64,000 nucleotides of DNA from Pomphorhynchus laevis. Lineage: Eukaryota > Acanthocephala > Palaeacanthocephala > Echinorhynchida > Pomphorhynchidae. A model generated the notes under the pieces. It was not told where the DNA came from. It made no database searches and was given only the letters and a program-made list of their open reading frames with translations. The position numbers and the translations under genes were made by a program. This document shows positions 27,513-40,623 of the stretch, one piece after another. Each line of letters begins with the position of its first letter. Position 1 is the first letter of the stretch. The DNA lies in assembly GCA_012934845.2 (NCBI GenBank), contig WNNJ02003523.1, forward strand, positions 1 to 64,000, read 5' to 3'.

Positions 27513-30500
27513 ATGCCTCGTGGAAAGCCTTCGACATATCCCCCTTGCTGTACGTGCAATGGACAAGCGGCGAAATGCATATCTTGCCAATGCGTCAAGG
27601 CGGACACTCCTTGCCTCAACTGCAGGGCAGCAAATTGCTGCAACCGCCCGAGGATTGTCAAAGACTTTCTTTGTCAAAACAAGAATATCGATGATACCCA
27701 TCGGCTGGGTAGTGACACTCATCAATTGGGTGATACACCTCCATCAAACAGCCAAAGCATGGTCAATCAGCTTAATCAAAATAAGCTTATCGATGTCATA
27801 TACCGACCCGAGAATACAGTGAAAAATACTTCATCGACTGAAACGTTTCAAAAACCGGATGCAAAGGATAGACCAACTTTGCCATTAAACAATCAAAACC
27901 TGAACAATCATGAGGAATTGATTGGAGCAATTTATGGCACGGTAATCTCATGGCGTCCGAACCTAATACATCTTCCGCAATGTGAAGCGAGTAAGCAATT
28001 CATTGATATTTTAAGCCAAAAAATTGAAGTGGTTGCAAAAAAGGAGCAAGGAGAACAGTATGCGTTGAAGGAATATATCGTCATATGTCATTTGATTCTA
28101 CAAAGGATTGAAACAAAAAAATTAAAGTAATTCGCAAAACACTACAAAGAAGATTGGAATCATGGCACTTGAAACAATACAACAATCTATTCGGTGAGGC
28201 GCAGATACTACAGCTCAAAGCTATACAAAATAAAAATTGGACGTCACAAAAGAAACAAGACAAATGCAAAACATTTTCAAAGCTCATGCAGGCAGGAAAT
28301 ACCAATGCAGCAATGAGAGTGCTCGAAAAAGAAAGGTGTGAAAACCCAGTATTCAAACTAGATGAAGAGATTAACGGACGGAGAGTTCTAGAACATCTAA
28401 TGGATCTTCACCCGGAAGCAGGAAATGTACCGAGAGACGCAGTTTTAACAACACCATTAAAAAATTGTAACCGTCATCACCCGTCGATTTTTGAAAATAT
28501 TGATCAAAATACAGTCCTACAAGCTGCTAAGAGAGTTCATGGCGGTGCTGGTCCTTCGGGATTAACAGCTGAGAACTTTCGGAACATGATATCATCATTT
28601 GGTCAATCTTCAGTCAGATTAGCAAGCGCAATAGCTGATTTTGCCATTCGAATCGCGAGTGAACCGATGAGCCCTACAAGTCTTGAGCCATATGTGGTTA
28701 GTCGAATAGTAGCGTTAAATAAAAATCCAGGCATCAGACCCATTGGAATTGGAAATGTTCTGCGGCGTATAATAGGCAAAATTATTCTACTGACAATCCA
28801 ACCGGATTTACAAAAGGTAGCCTCAAACAAACAGCTATGTGCAGGACAGAGCGCTGGACTCAGTTACGCAGTTCATTCTATACAAGATGATTTTCAAAAC
28901 AATAAAAACTATGCAGTATTATCAATTGATGCAAAAAATGCTTTTAATCTGTCGAATAGGCATCTAATGCTTGCCAATATTGGAAATATATGTCCAGCTT
29001 TGGAGAAAATTCTTCACAACACGTATTCGTTTGATACCATTCTAGTAGGCGAAGGAGGAAAGCTAAGATCGCGAAATGGTTATACTCAAGGAGACCCACT
29101 TGCCATGGCCGCATTTGCGGTCTCATAACTTCCGCTTATCGCCCGTATTGAGGATCAAGTACCAGGTATCAGACAATATTGGTACGCCGATGACTCGACT
29201 TTTGTTGGTACTTTAAGTGACATCCAGACTGTTTGGAAATTGCTACGCAAAGTAGGTCTTGACTATGGATATATTGTCAACCCGCGAAAGTCCAAACTAT
29301 TAATCTACACTGATTTTAATTCACATGCAAACTCAAATTTTGCAGGTGAAAACATGTCGATTAATAACGATGGGATAGTCATACTTGGCTCGCCAATCGG
29401 AACAAAGAAATTTGTAGAGAATTTCTGTGCACAAAAAATAAGCGAATGGGCACAACTGGTCGATTCTATGGCATCCTTAGCCGAGGTGGATGCACAATCT
29501 GTTAAGGCAGCATACTGTATAAGCGCACAAATGAAATGGATTCATTTATTTCGCAATGTTCAGTGTGAATGCAAATGGCTAGAGCCTCTTGGAACAACAA
29601 TAAAAACAAAATTGCTCAGCGCTTTGTTTGATAGAGATCTTGAGCATATCATAAAAAAAGTGTGTTCGCTGCCAGCAAGAAAAGGTGGTCTAGGCATATT
29701 AGATCCAATCCAGGAGGCTAAACATCAATATATGTCTTCAAGACTACTGTCAAGTAGTCTCAACGATTTTAACACGATGCAAAACTTGAGATCATTAATG
29801 GTGGACAAAGTAAGGGAAATACGAGATATTCGAGACAAATCTTACGATGATATGCGCATAAACTTCGAAAGGGACATGTCTCAGGAATTACAGCGAGCAA
29901 TTCAATTCGCTTCACAAAAAGGAGCTTCGAACTGGCTAACCTGCAGGCCACTTGCGTCTCAGGGATTTCACATGTCAACATGCGAATTTCGAGATGCACT
30001 TTCAGTTCGTTACGGACTAACGCCGACAAATCTTCCGAAATTTTGTATTTGCAAAGAGATAAATACTACGACGCATGCATTATCATGCAAGAGAGGATCA
30101 ATGAACTTTATTCGACACAATGAACTACGCGATTGTCTAGCGAATGTGTTGAAGGAAGTTTGCGTCAATGTTCACACTGAACCAATTCTCACACCGGTAA
30201 ATAACAACACTAGCTTTCAAAGAATTACAACGACCAGAGAACGGGAAGCACGCTTAGACATTGTTTGCAACGGTTTATTCGGGGGAGGGCTCGAGAGGAC
30301 ATTCTTTGATGTCTGTGTCTTTAACAATCATGCTCCTGCCTACCTTCATAAATCAACAGAGCAAACGTTTCGGTTTCACGAGGAGAGAAAGCGGGCAAAA
30401 TACGATGAAAGAGTCATAGAAATAGAAAATGGAGGTTTTTGTCCAATCATATGGGCTACATCAGGCGCAACAGGACCCGTGGCAAATACGTGTATACAAA

Positions 30501-30640
30501 AAATCGCGAAGAAACTAGGACAAAAACGTGGCACGGACTATCCATCATCAATAAGTTGGTTACGAACAAAATTCAGTGTCATTTCCGGGAAAATGGCTTC
30601 TGCATGTCTGCGTACATCACGACAGACCGAGAATGCATAA
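27513..30640 (+). pseudogene. RL7: nearly intact RL LINE with one frameshift and one stop
   Basis: ATG at 27513 opens MPRGKPSTYPPCCTCNGQAAK, then CISCQCVK, CLNC and CCNR. The frame is lost in a run of seven A at 28112-28118, where one extra A splits ETKK from IKVIRKTLQRRL. It resumes and runs to an in-frame TAA at 29127 (AFAVS-stop-LPLIARI), then continues in the same frame through YWYADDSTFVG to the end. Other motifs: GGAGPSGLTAENF, IDAKNAFNL, TQGDPLAM, CICKEINTTTHALSC, FIRHN, ARLDIV, RTFFDVCVFN, FHEERKRAKYDERV. Only two lesions in about 1040 codons suggests a young copy. Confidence 0.9.
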
Positions 30641-30785
30641 CATTACGAAAACCTTTCTGTATCGAGACTATTGATCATTTGTTTTTTTTTTCTTGTGATG
30701 TAATCTTTGTGAAAAAAAATTGTGTATTTAAAAAAAATAAAAAAAAATTGAAATATTATTAATATTATTAATATTATTAATATTA

Positions 30786-31663
30786 TCCTCCGCGAAATCA
30801 CTCAATTCCGGTTCAATTCACACCAAGAACGCGCCTCAAAGATTATTAGCAAACTAGCCCCAGTCACCCAGAATTCCATTAAACATGCAGCACACCACGG
30901 CGCGTCTTCTTGGCTAAGCGCTTTACCACTTCGACAAGAACAATTCTATTTGTCAGCAAACGAATTTCACGACGCACTTAATGCACGGTATGGCAGTATC
31001 GAGCCTGAGATTGAAACGTGTAATTGTTACTGTGGCTCGAAGATCAATCTTCCCCATGCACTATCATGCAAACATGGTGGTCTTCCGATTATTCGCCATA
31101 ATGCGGTTCGGGACACTATAGCATCAGCGCTAAGCCAAGTTGCTCACAACGTTGGGATTGAACCGGAGTTATCGAACGTTCCCGAGAGCACCCGTTTTGA
31201 AAATCCAGCGACTACTACCAAACAATGTGCCCGTCTGGATATTGTCTGCTCCGGTTTACACGGATCTCGATTCGAGCGGACGTTCTTCGACGTCAATGTC
31301 TTTTCTTCTCATGCTCAATCGAACACAATACGCAGTCCTGACAACGCTTTCGATTATAACGAAAAAAGAAAAAAATCCAAGTACCTCGAAAGAATCCGAA
31401 GGATAGAAAACAGCTCCTTTATCCCGCTCGTCTTTTCAACATCAGGGGGTTTCGGCAAGGAAGCTAGTATGCTAGTAAAGACTATTGCGACCGCTTTAGC
31501 TCAACAAGGACACATACGCTACAGTGATATAGCTATTAGACTAAAAAGAAAAATAAGCTTCGAAATCGCTCGGTCAATATCAGCCTGTCTCCGCAGTCCA
31601 CGGTCAACACGTGGTACTCCCATGCGTAGTACATTCAAACACCCAGCCGACTCGTCTTCGTAG
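30786..31663 (+). pseudogene. RL8: 5'-truncated C-terminal RL fragment, open frame
   Basis: It starts after an ATT-rich stretch (about 30755-30785). The frame is open without a start codon: SIKHAAHHGASSWLSALPLRQ, CYCGSKINLPHALSC, IIRHN, ARLDIV, RTFFDVNVFSSHAQS, YNEKRKKSKYLERI, FSTSGGFG. It ends at 31661. It belongs to the same subfamily as RL9 (shared SGLHGSRFERTFFDVNVF). The truncation removes the RT. Confidence 0.85.
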
Positions 31664-31708
31664 CTGTATCCAGTATCCAATTCAGCAGTTTATTGCTCGA
31701 CATTTTTT

Positions 31709-31729
31709 GACCCATTTGCGGGTAACCTT
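31709..31729 (+). other. RL 3' UTR stem-loop motif (RL8)
   Basis: GA-CCC-ATTTGC-GGG-TAA-CC; the first position of the lower stem is G with A next to it, so only the inner stem is perfect. Confidence 0.6.
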
Positions 31730-31869
31730 GATTGTATGCTTTACTAAAAAACATTTTTCCGTTTAAAAAAATATTAATATTATTAATTTTTTTTTTTGAA
31801 AAAGAAAAGTAAATTTTACAGAAATTAGGTTCCCGTCGCGCATTCGCAGACATAGTGAAGAAGACATAA

Positions 31870-34475
31870 TTAGACTTCGAGCACAGCGCAAAACTCGCTG
31901 TGGTGGGTAGTCATAAGATTAATAGGTTTGGAACAGCTGGAACGTGGCGAGCGTAAGCATGCGGAAACTGATCGTGCGATTTCAAAACTGATGTCTCGTT
32001 TCATCTTTATGGCTAGATCAGGATAAGAACGCGTTGACCGATGCGTCAGTTTTGAAGCCGTGGTTTTGATTAATCTTTCCGCTTCAATGCCCATTCCTCC
32101 CGAAGTGGAGAAAATAAGAGGTATGAAAGACCCTCGTTCAACTAGCGCAATCCGTTCACTGTATTTGGCTTTCTTGCGACTCTCGTTGTATTCGAAAACA
32201 GACTCAGGCTTCCTTGATATGTTCGATTGAGCAGGTGCAGCAAATACATTAACATCAAAAAATGTTCGCTCAAATCGACTACCGTGTAGCCCGGAACAAA
32301 CTATGTCAAGACGCGCGCTTGGATCACGGGTTGTTGTTGTTCGTTCGAAATTAATATTTTCAGGAACCTCGGTTAGCTGAGGTTCGCAAGCTACGCCGTG
32401 AGATATGCGGCTAAGATAGTGTGAGATGATGTCGCGGACTGCATTATGCCGGATCGAAGGCAAAGCACCTCGTCTACATGATAAGGAATGAGCCACACTG
32501 ACTCGAGTGCCGCAAATGCAGTTGCTAACTCCAATCTTAGGATCAGTATGTCCATACCTTGCGTTCAAAGCATCCCTGAATTCGTTCGAAGAAAGATGAA
32601 AATTTTCATGCTTGAGCGGAAGCGCACTTAACCACGAAGAAGCTCCACTGCGAGCAGCATGCGCGATCAGATTACTGGTTTCGGGTATCGCTAAGATCGG
32701 AATTTTAGAGAGGCGTTCTTGGTGAGATAGTGATCGTAGTGTTTTTATTTCGCTAAGCATAGTTTTCTGCCTCTCTCTTAGGCTATCGCCACCTGAACCA
32801 GAATTATAGGTTGAAATTAGCATGTTTGAGGATTTGCGTTCAAGTGTGGCTATGGTTGCAGGGTTCGCGATACCAATACCTCCAAATATTAAAGGAGAGC
32901 ACAATATTGACTTCCAGTCTTCATCGAGGTCCCAGGACACGAAGTTTGGGAGAAGCTGTGTGATTAAAGTGTGTGACAGATCCGACCAGATAGTGGCTGA
33001 GCAGTCGCAGGTGCGCATTATGTGTGTCCACTTAAATTGGACGGAGTTGATTAATCCTGCAAAAGCGACATGCGGATCTACCTTGGCAACATAATCGAGA
33101 CGTTGCAGCATTGTGGTCCATGTAGACAGAAGTTTTGCGGTTGCTGCATTTACAAAATCGTTGGACCCGACTGGACTGCCGAGAATGATGATTCCATCGG
33201 TGGAAGTTTTTATTTCGGGGTCGGGGAGGTTCGATTGATCAATATGAAGGTGTGATAGGAGGTGAGACTTACGTGTGTTTACGAAATAGCCATACTTTGG
33301 TCCATCGGTATGAAGCACTTCCCATACCTGTTTCAAAACGTCAGTGGTCCCAATAAAGTTGGCGTCATCTGCATACCATTTTTGGAAGACCGACGGAACT
33401 TTGCGTTGAATTGCTTTTATCAAAGGGAGAGAGGTCAGGGCGAAGCCAGCCATCGCAAAAGGATCGCCCTGGGTGAAACCTTCGGTGGAGTATAAGCTTT
33501 GACTTCCCACAATGAGTTGTGCAGGGTTTGCGTAGACATTACGAAGAGCCCGAGAAAGCGACGGGCATACGAAATCTATGTTGTGTAATGCCACCGCTCT
33601 GTTTGTTCGGTTGAAAGCATTTGAAGCATCGATTGACAAAATACAGCGATCGTCGTGACGGTTAAACTCATCTCTAAGTGTGCTGATGGTGACTTCGATA
33701 CCGCCTTTTTGAGAAGCCCCTAATTGAACGGACCCAGCAACGTCCTGAATGTCATTGCGAACAATATCTAGAATGGCCCGGCTTATAATGCGTCTGACAG
33801 TATTGCAAATACCTATGGGGCGGATTCCTCCTGACTTTTTCTCTAAAGCAACCAGACGGCAAGCGGTGAAAGCATCTAAAGTTCCTGGAGTGAGTGGTTC
33901 TGTTGCGACGAAGATAGCGAATTTGGCAAGTGCTTTGGCTAGGCTGAGTGAGTTCGAATCAAAATCTGTCAGCATGTGAAGCCATGAGCGAGCATCAATT
34001 CCGGACGGACCCGAGCTTCCTTTGGTTTTTTTACTCGATCTGATAATGTGTGTTTCGTCCAGAGCATAGAACCGGCTGAGATGATGTACTTTGGATCCAG
34101 GGAACGGGGTAGTCAAGAGGGTATCTGGATCAGCTTGATGTGCCTCGGGGTGTAAGTCTTGAAGCATTGATATTACTGAAGTGTCATCAATGATATGTTG
34201 TGGATGCAGGGCTTTTGTTTCAATCGTGTCTTCTAGCACAGTCGAGCTGGCTCTTATTTGGCCCTTTGTTACTAGGCCTTGATAACGTTTAACCCAGCTT
34301 CTCGGTGGAAGAGGCTTGCGGGATCCGAAATTACTTTGCAGATACAAAGCTTCGTTATAAAGAGTTTCGTAATCTTTATTTTGCCAACTGACTAATCTTC
34401 GCTCGAGAGTCTTGCGAATCAGCGAGATTTTTCTAGATGGTATTCTTTGCAAAATACAGTGAGAGAAGACCGTTG
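31870..34475 (-). CDS. RL9: 5'-truncated RL LINE on the minus strand, open frame
   Basis: This is the only large RL copy with the opposite direction in the central array. Coding begins without its CXC-like domain at CILQRIPSRKISLIRKTLERRL (about 34466) and is open for more than 860 codons. Motifs: GSSGPSGIDARSW, IDASNAFNR, FTQGDPFAM, WYADDANFIG, CICGTRVSVAHSLSC, SIRHN, ARLDIV, RTFFDVNVFAAPAQS, YNESRKKAKYSERI. No break was seen. Its 3' UTR meets the 3' end of RL8 tail to tail at about 31765-31800, where both A-tracts face each other across an AATATTATTAATTTTT spacer. Confidence 0.88.
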
Positions 34476-34556
34476 TTTTAATTTTTAAAAAAAAATTAAT
34501 TTAAAAAAAAAATTAATTGACAAAGAAAAAAATTTTGGTTTCTTATAAACATACAA

Positions 34557-34631
34557 GGACTGCGTTTCAGAGGACCGCGTTTCAGAGGAGTGCGTTTCAG
34601 AGGACCGCGTTATAGAGGACTGCGTTTCAGA
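34557..34631 (+). repeat. Five-unit 15-bp tandem repeat in RL10 5' UTR
   Basis: Five copies of GGAC[TC]GCGTTTCAGA with single-base variants lie just after ATAAACATACAA. Variable tandem repeats are usual in LINE 5' UTRs; function is unknown. Confidence 0.9.
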
Positions 34632-34640
34632 GGACGTAAG

Positions 34641-34684
34641 GTCGTACACCCAGGGTACCTCCCGGGTTGAGCACTCGCGCGGAA
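34641..34684 (+). promoter_or_regulatory. 44-bp RL 5' UTR block shared with RL3
   Basis: TCGTAC-CCCAGGGTAC-TCCCGGG-CACTCGC matches 16813-16856 with about eight changes. Confidence 0.75.
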
Positions 34685-34744
34685 GATTACAACTTACTTT
34701 GTGACACAAAGACAATCGAAACTAACAATTGAACGTCGCCTTGT

Positions 34745-37700
34745 ATGCCCAAAGGAATACCGTCTAACCAGAGGCTATGCTGTGGATGTAATGGTCCATC
34801 AGCAAAGTGCAAAGGTTGCAAATGTGCGAAGGCAGGAGCTCCTTGCGTTAATTGCCGTGCACCTGAATGTAACAATAGCGTGCATATTGGACCTCAGACA
34901 GTGTGTTTAACCTCTGCTGCTGAACCAGTAGGTAGAGTGGCGGATTTGAATCCCCTTACTGATAGTGGCAGTACACGGACAACTGATAATCCAATTGTAG
35001 ATAACTTGCACGACCCTGTTGATAGGCAGTCTCTTTCACTTCAGGCGATTTATGATGTGGTGATACAATGGAGGCCTAGTGCGATGCGACTCCCAAGATG
35101 TGCTGCGTCGAATGAATTCGTTGAAATGCTTGCTATCCTCTATCAGATTGCAGCCGAAGCTGATAACCATGATATGTCTGCACTTAAAAAGGCCACTATT
35201 TTGTCCCGGTGCGTTTTGCAACGTCTTCCATCTAGAAAGGTGTCCGAGATCCGAAAAGCACTAGAGCGCAGAATCAGACTATGGAAAAATGGCAGATTCG
35301 TCGATGTTTTCAATGAGGCAAGAATATTACAGCGACGTTGCATGCCTATGCGTTCGAGCCCACGTACTGATGATTGGATAAAGCGCTATGTCAAGTTGGT
35401 CACAAGTGGAAAGCTGTCAGCGGCGACTGCCATATTGGAAGAGAACCAACAGTCGAGCATTCTAGATCCTGATTCGATTGTCGATGGTTTGACTGTACGT
35501 GAACACCTGCAGAATCTACACCCAACAGCCGCAGATGCTGATGCGTCCGCTTTATTACAACGAGATTTGCCGAATGTTAGAGAGCATCATCCTTCGCTCT
35601 TCTCTGTCATAGATGGGGAAGCTATCATCCGAGCGGCCAACAAAACCTCAGGTGGAGCTGGTCCATCAGGGCTGGATGCGATGGCTTGAAGACAACTCTT
35701 GGATAGCTTCTCCGTGCATTCCAAGGCTCTAGCGGATGCTTTAGCAAATTTTGCAGTCAGCCTTAGCACTATTCAACTCAGCCCTCGGATGTTAGAGGCG
35801 TTTACTGCTTGCCGGTTGATATCAATACCAAAGAATAATGGGAAAATTAGACCGATTAGTGTATCAGAGGTTGTTCGCCGCATTGTCAGTAAAACCATAT
35901 TGTCCTGCGTCAAAGATGATCTTCAAGACGTAGCCGGGATTGTTCAACTTTGCGCATCCCAGCGAAATGGGATCGATTTTGCGATTCACTCGCTTCGCGA
36001 TACGTATTCTTCTAACCAGAGCTATGGACTTCTCGCTGTCGACGCTAAGAATGCGTTCAACTATGTCAATCGAAATGTTATGCTACACAATATCAAACAC
36101 ACTTGCCCTGGGTTAGCACAGTCCTTATCTAACATTTATGCGGGCGACGCAGAACTGGTACTTGGTGGTGGATCTTTAGCATCGTGCGAGGGAGTAACCC
36201 AGGGAGATCCCTTAGCCATGGCTGCCTTCGCAATGACATCCTTACCATTGATAAGTATGATCAAGCAAGTCGTGCCAAACATTGTTCAGCGTTGGTTTGC
36301 TGACGATGCGAATTTTGTAGGTTTGCCTGAGGATCTGTTGCGTGTATGGCAACTTCTCCAAATCCAACGACCAAAATTCGGATATAATGTGAACCCTAGC
36401 AAAACCAAGATGCTCCTTCATCCGCAATCCGAAGGGGTGTATCCACTTCCCGCAGACATTGAGACACGGTTCGATGGCATCGAGGTGCTTGGTGCGCCAA
36501 TTGGCTCAGGCGAATTTGTAAAGGAAATTACAAAAATTAAAATATTAAAGTGGACTGAGCTTGTTTCTCGTATATCTACTGTATCACGATTTGATCCCCA
36601 TGCTGCTTTCTCAGGATTCAATAAGTCAATACAATGGAAATGGACACACTTTATGAGATCGACACCAAGTGAAACGGATCTGTATTTGTCCTTACGGGAT
36701 ACTATATTCAGTGGTTTGGCTCCCTCACTTTTCGATCAAGATCTAAACTCAGTTATGCACGCGTTGATTTCGTCACCAATTTCAAAGGGTGGAATGGGCA
36801 TTGTTGATCCAGTAAGCGCAGCTTTGACCGAGTTCGAAAGCTCGAAAAATTTTTGTAAAACATTGGATAGTGGGCTACAAGGTGATCTTCTCAGGGATGC
36901 TCAGAATAACTTGACAAAAGAGTTGAATCAAGAACGACAAAAAGTTGTAAATGAGCGTTTGGCATACATTCGATCAATCTTACCCGCCTCAATGCATCAA
37001 GCCCTGGAATTTGCACTGGGACAGGGTGCTTCCTCTTGGATTAGTGCAGTTCCAGTGAAAGCTGAATTCAGTCATTTGTGTCCACATGAATTCAGAGATG
37101 CTCTTGCGTTGCGATATGGCTTTGACCCTATCGGGATTCCCAAGGACAAGTGTGTGTGTGGTGATGATGCGAAACTCCCACATTTGCTTTCGTGCAAGCG
37201 AGGAGGTGTTGTAATAACAAGGCATAACGCCTTACGCGATTTCTTGGCCACCGAAATATCACAGGTGTGTACTGGGGTTGGTGTCGAACCGATATTACAA
37301 CGGGTAGATAGTGATCACTGTTTTGATCATCGGGTCACTTTGTCGAAGTGACGACGCGCGACTCGACATCGTCTGCATTGGGCTTTCTGACGCCATATAT
37401 GAGCGAACGTTCTTTGACGTTACGGTTTTCAACCATTTTGCTCCATCGTGTGCGTCTACGAGAAAAGCTGCATTTGATTTTCATGAAGCGAGAAAAAGAT
37501 CAAAATACGCGGAACGTATCATCGATATCGAAAGGAGTAGATTTATGCCGCTGGTGTTCACGGCTTCTGGTGCTGCGGGACCCGACGCCATGGTTTTGCT
37601 CAGGACAATTGCTCGATTGCGTTCATCACGTGGGAATAAAAGCTATGCTGAATGCCTGTGTGGCCTCAGAAGGTCCATAAGTTTGCTGCTGTGTCGTGCT

Positions 37701-37793
37701 GCCTCACATGCAATCAGAGGGTGCCGGTCGACAAGGGGTCATCTATATAGTCGTGGATCTGAACGGATGGATGATTCTAATGTTTTAGAATAA
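34745..37793 (+). pseudogene. RL10: RL LINE with one stop and one frameshift
   Basis: ATG at 34745 opens MPKGIPSNQRLCCGCNG, then CKGCKCAK, CVNC and CNN. A TGA at 35687 replaces the Trp in the GGAGPSGLDAMA[W] segment; the same frame continues at once with RQLLDSF. RT motifs: VDAKNAFNY, TQGDPLAM, WFADDANFVG. The knuckle is CVCGDDAKLPHLLSC, then ITRHN. The frame shifts at about 37348, right before DDARLDIV, and ends with RTFFDVTVFN, FHEARKRSKYAERI and the stop at 37791. Only two lesions are seen. The 3' UTR has the stem-loop motif and an A-tract followed by ATTAATTGACAA. Confidence 0.9.
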
Positions 37794-37825
37794 ATAATAA
37801 TACATAACAATGTTAAATGTATATT

Positions 37826-37844
37826 GGCCCATTTGAGGGAACCA
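37826..37844 (+). other. RL 3' UTR stem-loop motif (RL10)
   Basis: GGCCC-ATTTGA-GGG-AA-CC. Confidence 0.7.
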
Positions 37845-37879
37845 TATGTTGTAATTAATAATATATTAAAAAAAAATTA

Positions 37880-40480
37880 ATTGACAACGAATTGAGCCGA
37901 GGCTCTTTACAAGTTGCTTCACAAAATAAAAAGAATAAAAAGAATAAGAGTCGTTTTGTCCCTCCCTCATCAGATAAACTACTGAAAATCCCACCGTTGT
38001 TTTGAGAAGGAAGAGTCATCATCCAGTAGGGCGCAAAAAACTTGAAGCAGTAGACGACAAAACAATCGCACTCTGAAGCGAATTCCAAGATCGTACGACT
38101 CGTTTGGCAAAGCAGGAAACTGCATGCATGTACCTTTGTGTTTTAAGCATCAGGGGGTGTCTGCGAAGAGAAGGTTGACCTCTCAGTTGCAGTAGATGTG
38201 ACAGTGGATGATCTTTAGTATGCAGAATTTTCCAAACAAGAGAGAGATCTCGCTTGTCACGGATATATCGCAGACAAGGCATATTTAATATCTGGAGGCG
38301 TTTCGCGTAGCCATAAATATGCAGCCCTGAGACTAATTTAGTTGTTGATCTGAACACTTTCTCTAATGCACGACGCTCATAAGTAGTTTCGGGATAACAA
38401 GCTGGCGATGCGTATAAGATATGGCTCAAGAAAAACGCATTTGCTAAGGTATGGTAACATAACGGATCTATGCCTATCAGAGCTCGACGAGTATGTCCTA
38501 TTAAGCGTTTTGTGATGCAACACACGTAGTCTGAATGCTTTCGAGTGGATAAGTCAGCACAAACCCAAACTCCCAAATCTTTATATGAGTTGGTTCTTTC
38601 GATACTAATTGAACCAAACTGGTACTCACCTCCAAGATGATCACATGATCTTCGTGATATACGCATACATGTACATTTAGCGGAATTGATCCTCAAGTGA
38701 TTTCGTATAGACCAATTGGATATAACGTCGACGTCGCTTTGTAAATGCTGTTTGTCAAGATCGGAAATAATAGGTCGCCAAACTTTAAGATCATCTGCAT
38801 ATAATAAACTGAATGAACTGATATTTGGTATCAAATCGTTGATATAAAGACTGAATAAGATGACACCCAATACACTTCCCTGGGGAACACCTAACAACAC
38901 TGGAAATGGACTCGACAGCGACTCATTTACTCGTACGACACTTTGTCGGTTGGAAAGGAATACACGAATCCAGTTTATGATCCTCTTATCAAGATGAATG
39001 TGCTCCAACTTCTCAATAAGACGCGTGTGATTAACTGAGTCGAACGCTTTTGAGAAATCAAAGAAAATGACATCAACTGGTATGCCTTGATCATAATAGT
39101 GATACCAATTTTCACGTGCATGTACAAGATTAGTAGTCGTGGAATAATCTTTTCGGAAGCCATGCTGTGCTGGGTTCAAAATTTGAAATCTATTTAGAAA
39201 TTCTATTATTCGTCGCTTAATCAATCTTTCTAGCACACGACAACACACGCAAGTGAGACTAATAGGCCTATAATTGTCAATGGACGAACTATCCCCTTTC
39301 TTATAAATAGGACAGATGATGGAATTCTGATAATCAGAAGGAACAATGCCAAAAGCAACAGACGCAGAGAAAATATTGTAAAGCGGATGACAATATTATG
39401 TCAGCGATGTTGCGCAGATATACTGGCGGTAAGCCATCTGGACCCGCACCTGCTTTGCATTTAAGTTTCCGAAGCTCTTGGAGAACATCATCACATCAGA
39501 ATAGGTCGCTGGTGTCATCTCCGGGCGATTCAAATGTACACGGATCACCCATTGTCACATCCTTATGGTCAAGATTCAAAGAATGGAAATGATTTCTAAA
39601 CATATTTGATATCTGCAAAGAATCAGTTATGAATTTCCCATCGTCACGTTGAATACAATTTATAGGTTTACAGCGCGTATGCTTAGCAGTCACATACCTA
39701 AAGAAAGAGCGGGGATCACGGTGACAGTTTATAATTAGCTGATTTTCGAAAGATCGCCTATCAGTTCGCTTCATGGACGTAACGAGGTTTCGCCATTTCT
39801 TATAAGTGCAGAAATTAGCTCTGTCTTTACGATAGTTATTAAAGGCCTTACGTCTCATCTTTAAAGCATGTTTTATGTCGCTATTAAACCAAGGCGGTGA
39901 GATCGATGTCAAACAGTGTTTACTCTGAAGAGGTGAGAAACGATTAAGGAGGTGGTACAGAGTATCCCTGAAAAACTGCCATGAATATTCGACGCCAACA
40001 TCAAAAGCATCCAACCACTTTACCCCAACGAGATATTTATTTACTAGAGCAAAGTCAGTTCTGAATGGGTTTACAGACGACGTCGGATTTACGCCATGTG
40101 AGTAGACATCGCTCAGACCAATCGAAATGACCACATGATCTGAATGACCTATTGGGTCCAGATAGCTTAATCTATCAAGAATGTCATATGGTACAGTAAG
40201 GCATAAATCCAAAAGTGAATGTGAATCCTGTGAAAATCTTGTACTCTGACTGACAGGTTGCTTAAGAGCCAAGCTGTTTATTAAGCCAAGTAGCTTCAAA
40301 CTCTCGACATCCGAGTCATTGGAAGTGTAATTAACCCAATTGACAGATGGCATGTTGAAATCACCGAGTACAACAAATCTATCACAATAACTACTTCTCT
40401 CCATTAAAGCAGCTATGCTATCTGTGTTTGATCTTGGAGAACGATACACAGTCAATATTATTATTAAATACAACAGCAAT
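37880..40480 (-). mobile_element. CR1-B: 5'-truncated CR1-like LINE (endonuclease part + RT)
   Basis: On the minus strand it begins inside the APE endonuclease (VYRSP, VLGDFNMPSVNW, a decayed D-H box in HSDHVV), open from 40479 to 39496. Linker and RT follow after breaks: AGAGPDGLPP near 39430, then from 39248 an open RT frame with QHGFRKDYSTTTNLV, DVIFFDFSKAFDSVNH, GVPQGSVLGVILFSLYIND and YADDLKVW, ending WNSLQSAIV near 38080. The YADDLKVW form and tail match CR1-type LINEs common in flatworms. At least two frame breaks are present. It sits between RL10 and RL11 and was probably inserted into RL DNA. Confidence 0.88.
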
Positions 40481-40623
40481 TAAAAAATTGTCTTTATTGT
40501 TAAATACTTGAAAGTTCAAAAATCGTGGTGGACAGATTTATTAATATTAATATTAATTGAAACGAAAATCAAAAACGAAAATCTTGAATAATCAAAAACA
40601 CCTTATCTTACGATTACTGTATA

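Noticed and set aside
37855-38088. Minus-strand 77-codon ORF with a hydrophobic Phe-rich stretch
   Set aside because: It is the translated 3' UTR and shifted C-terminus of CR1-B, with no independent support.
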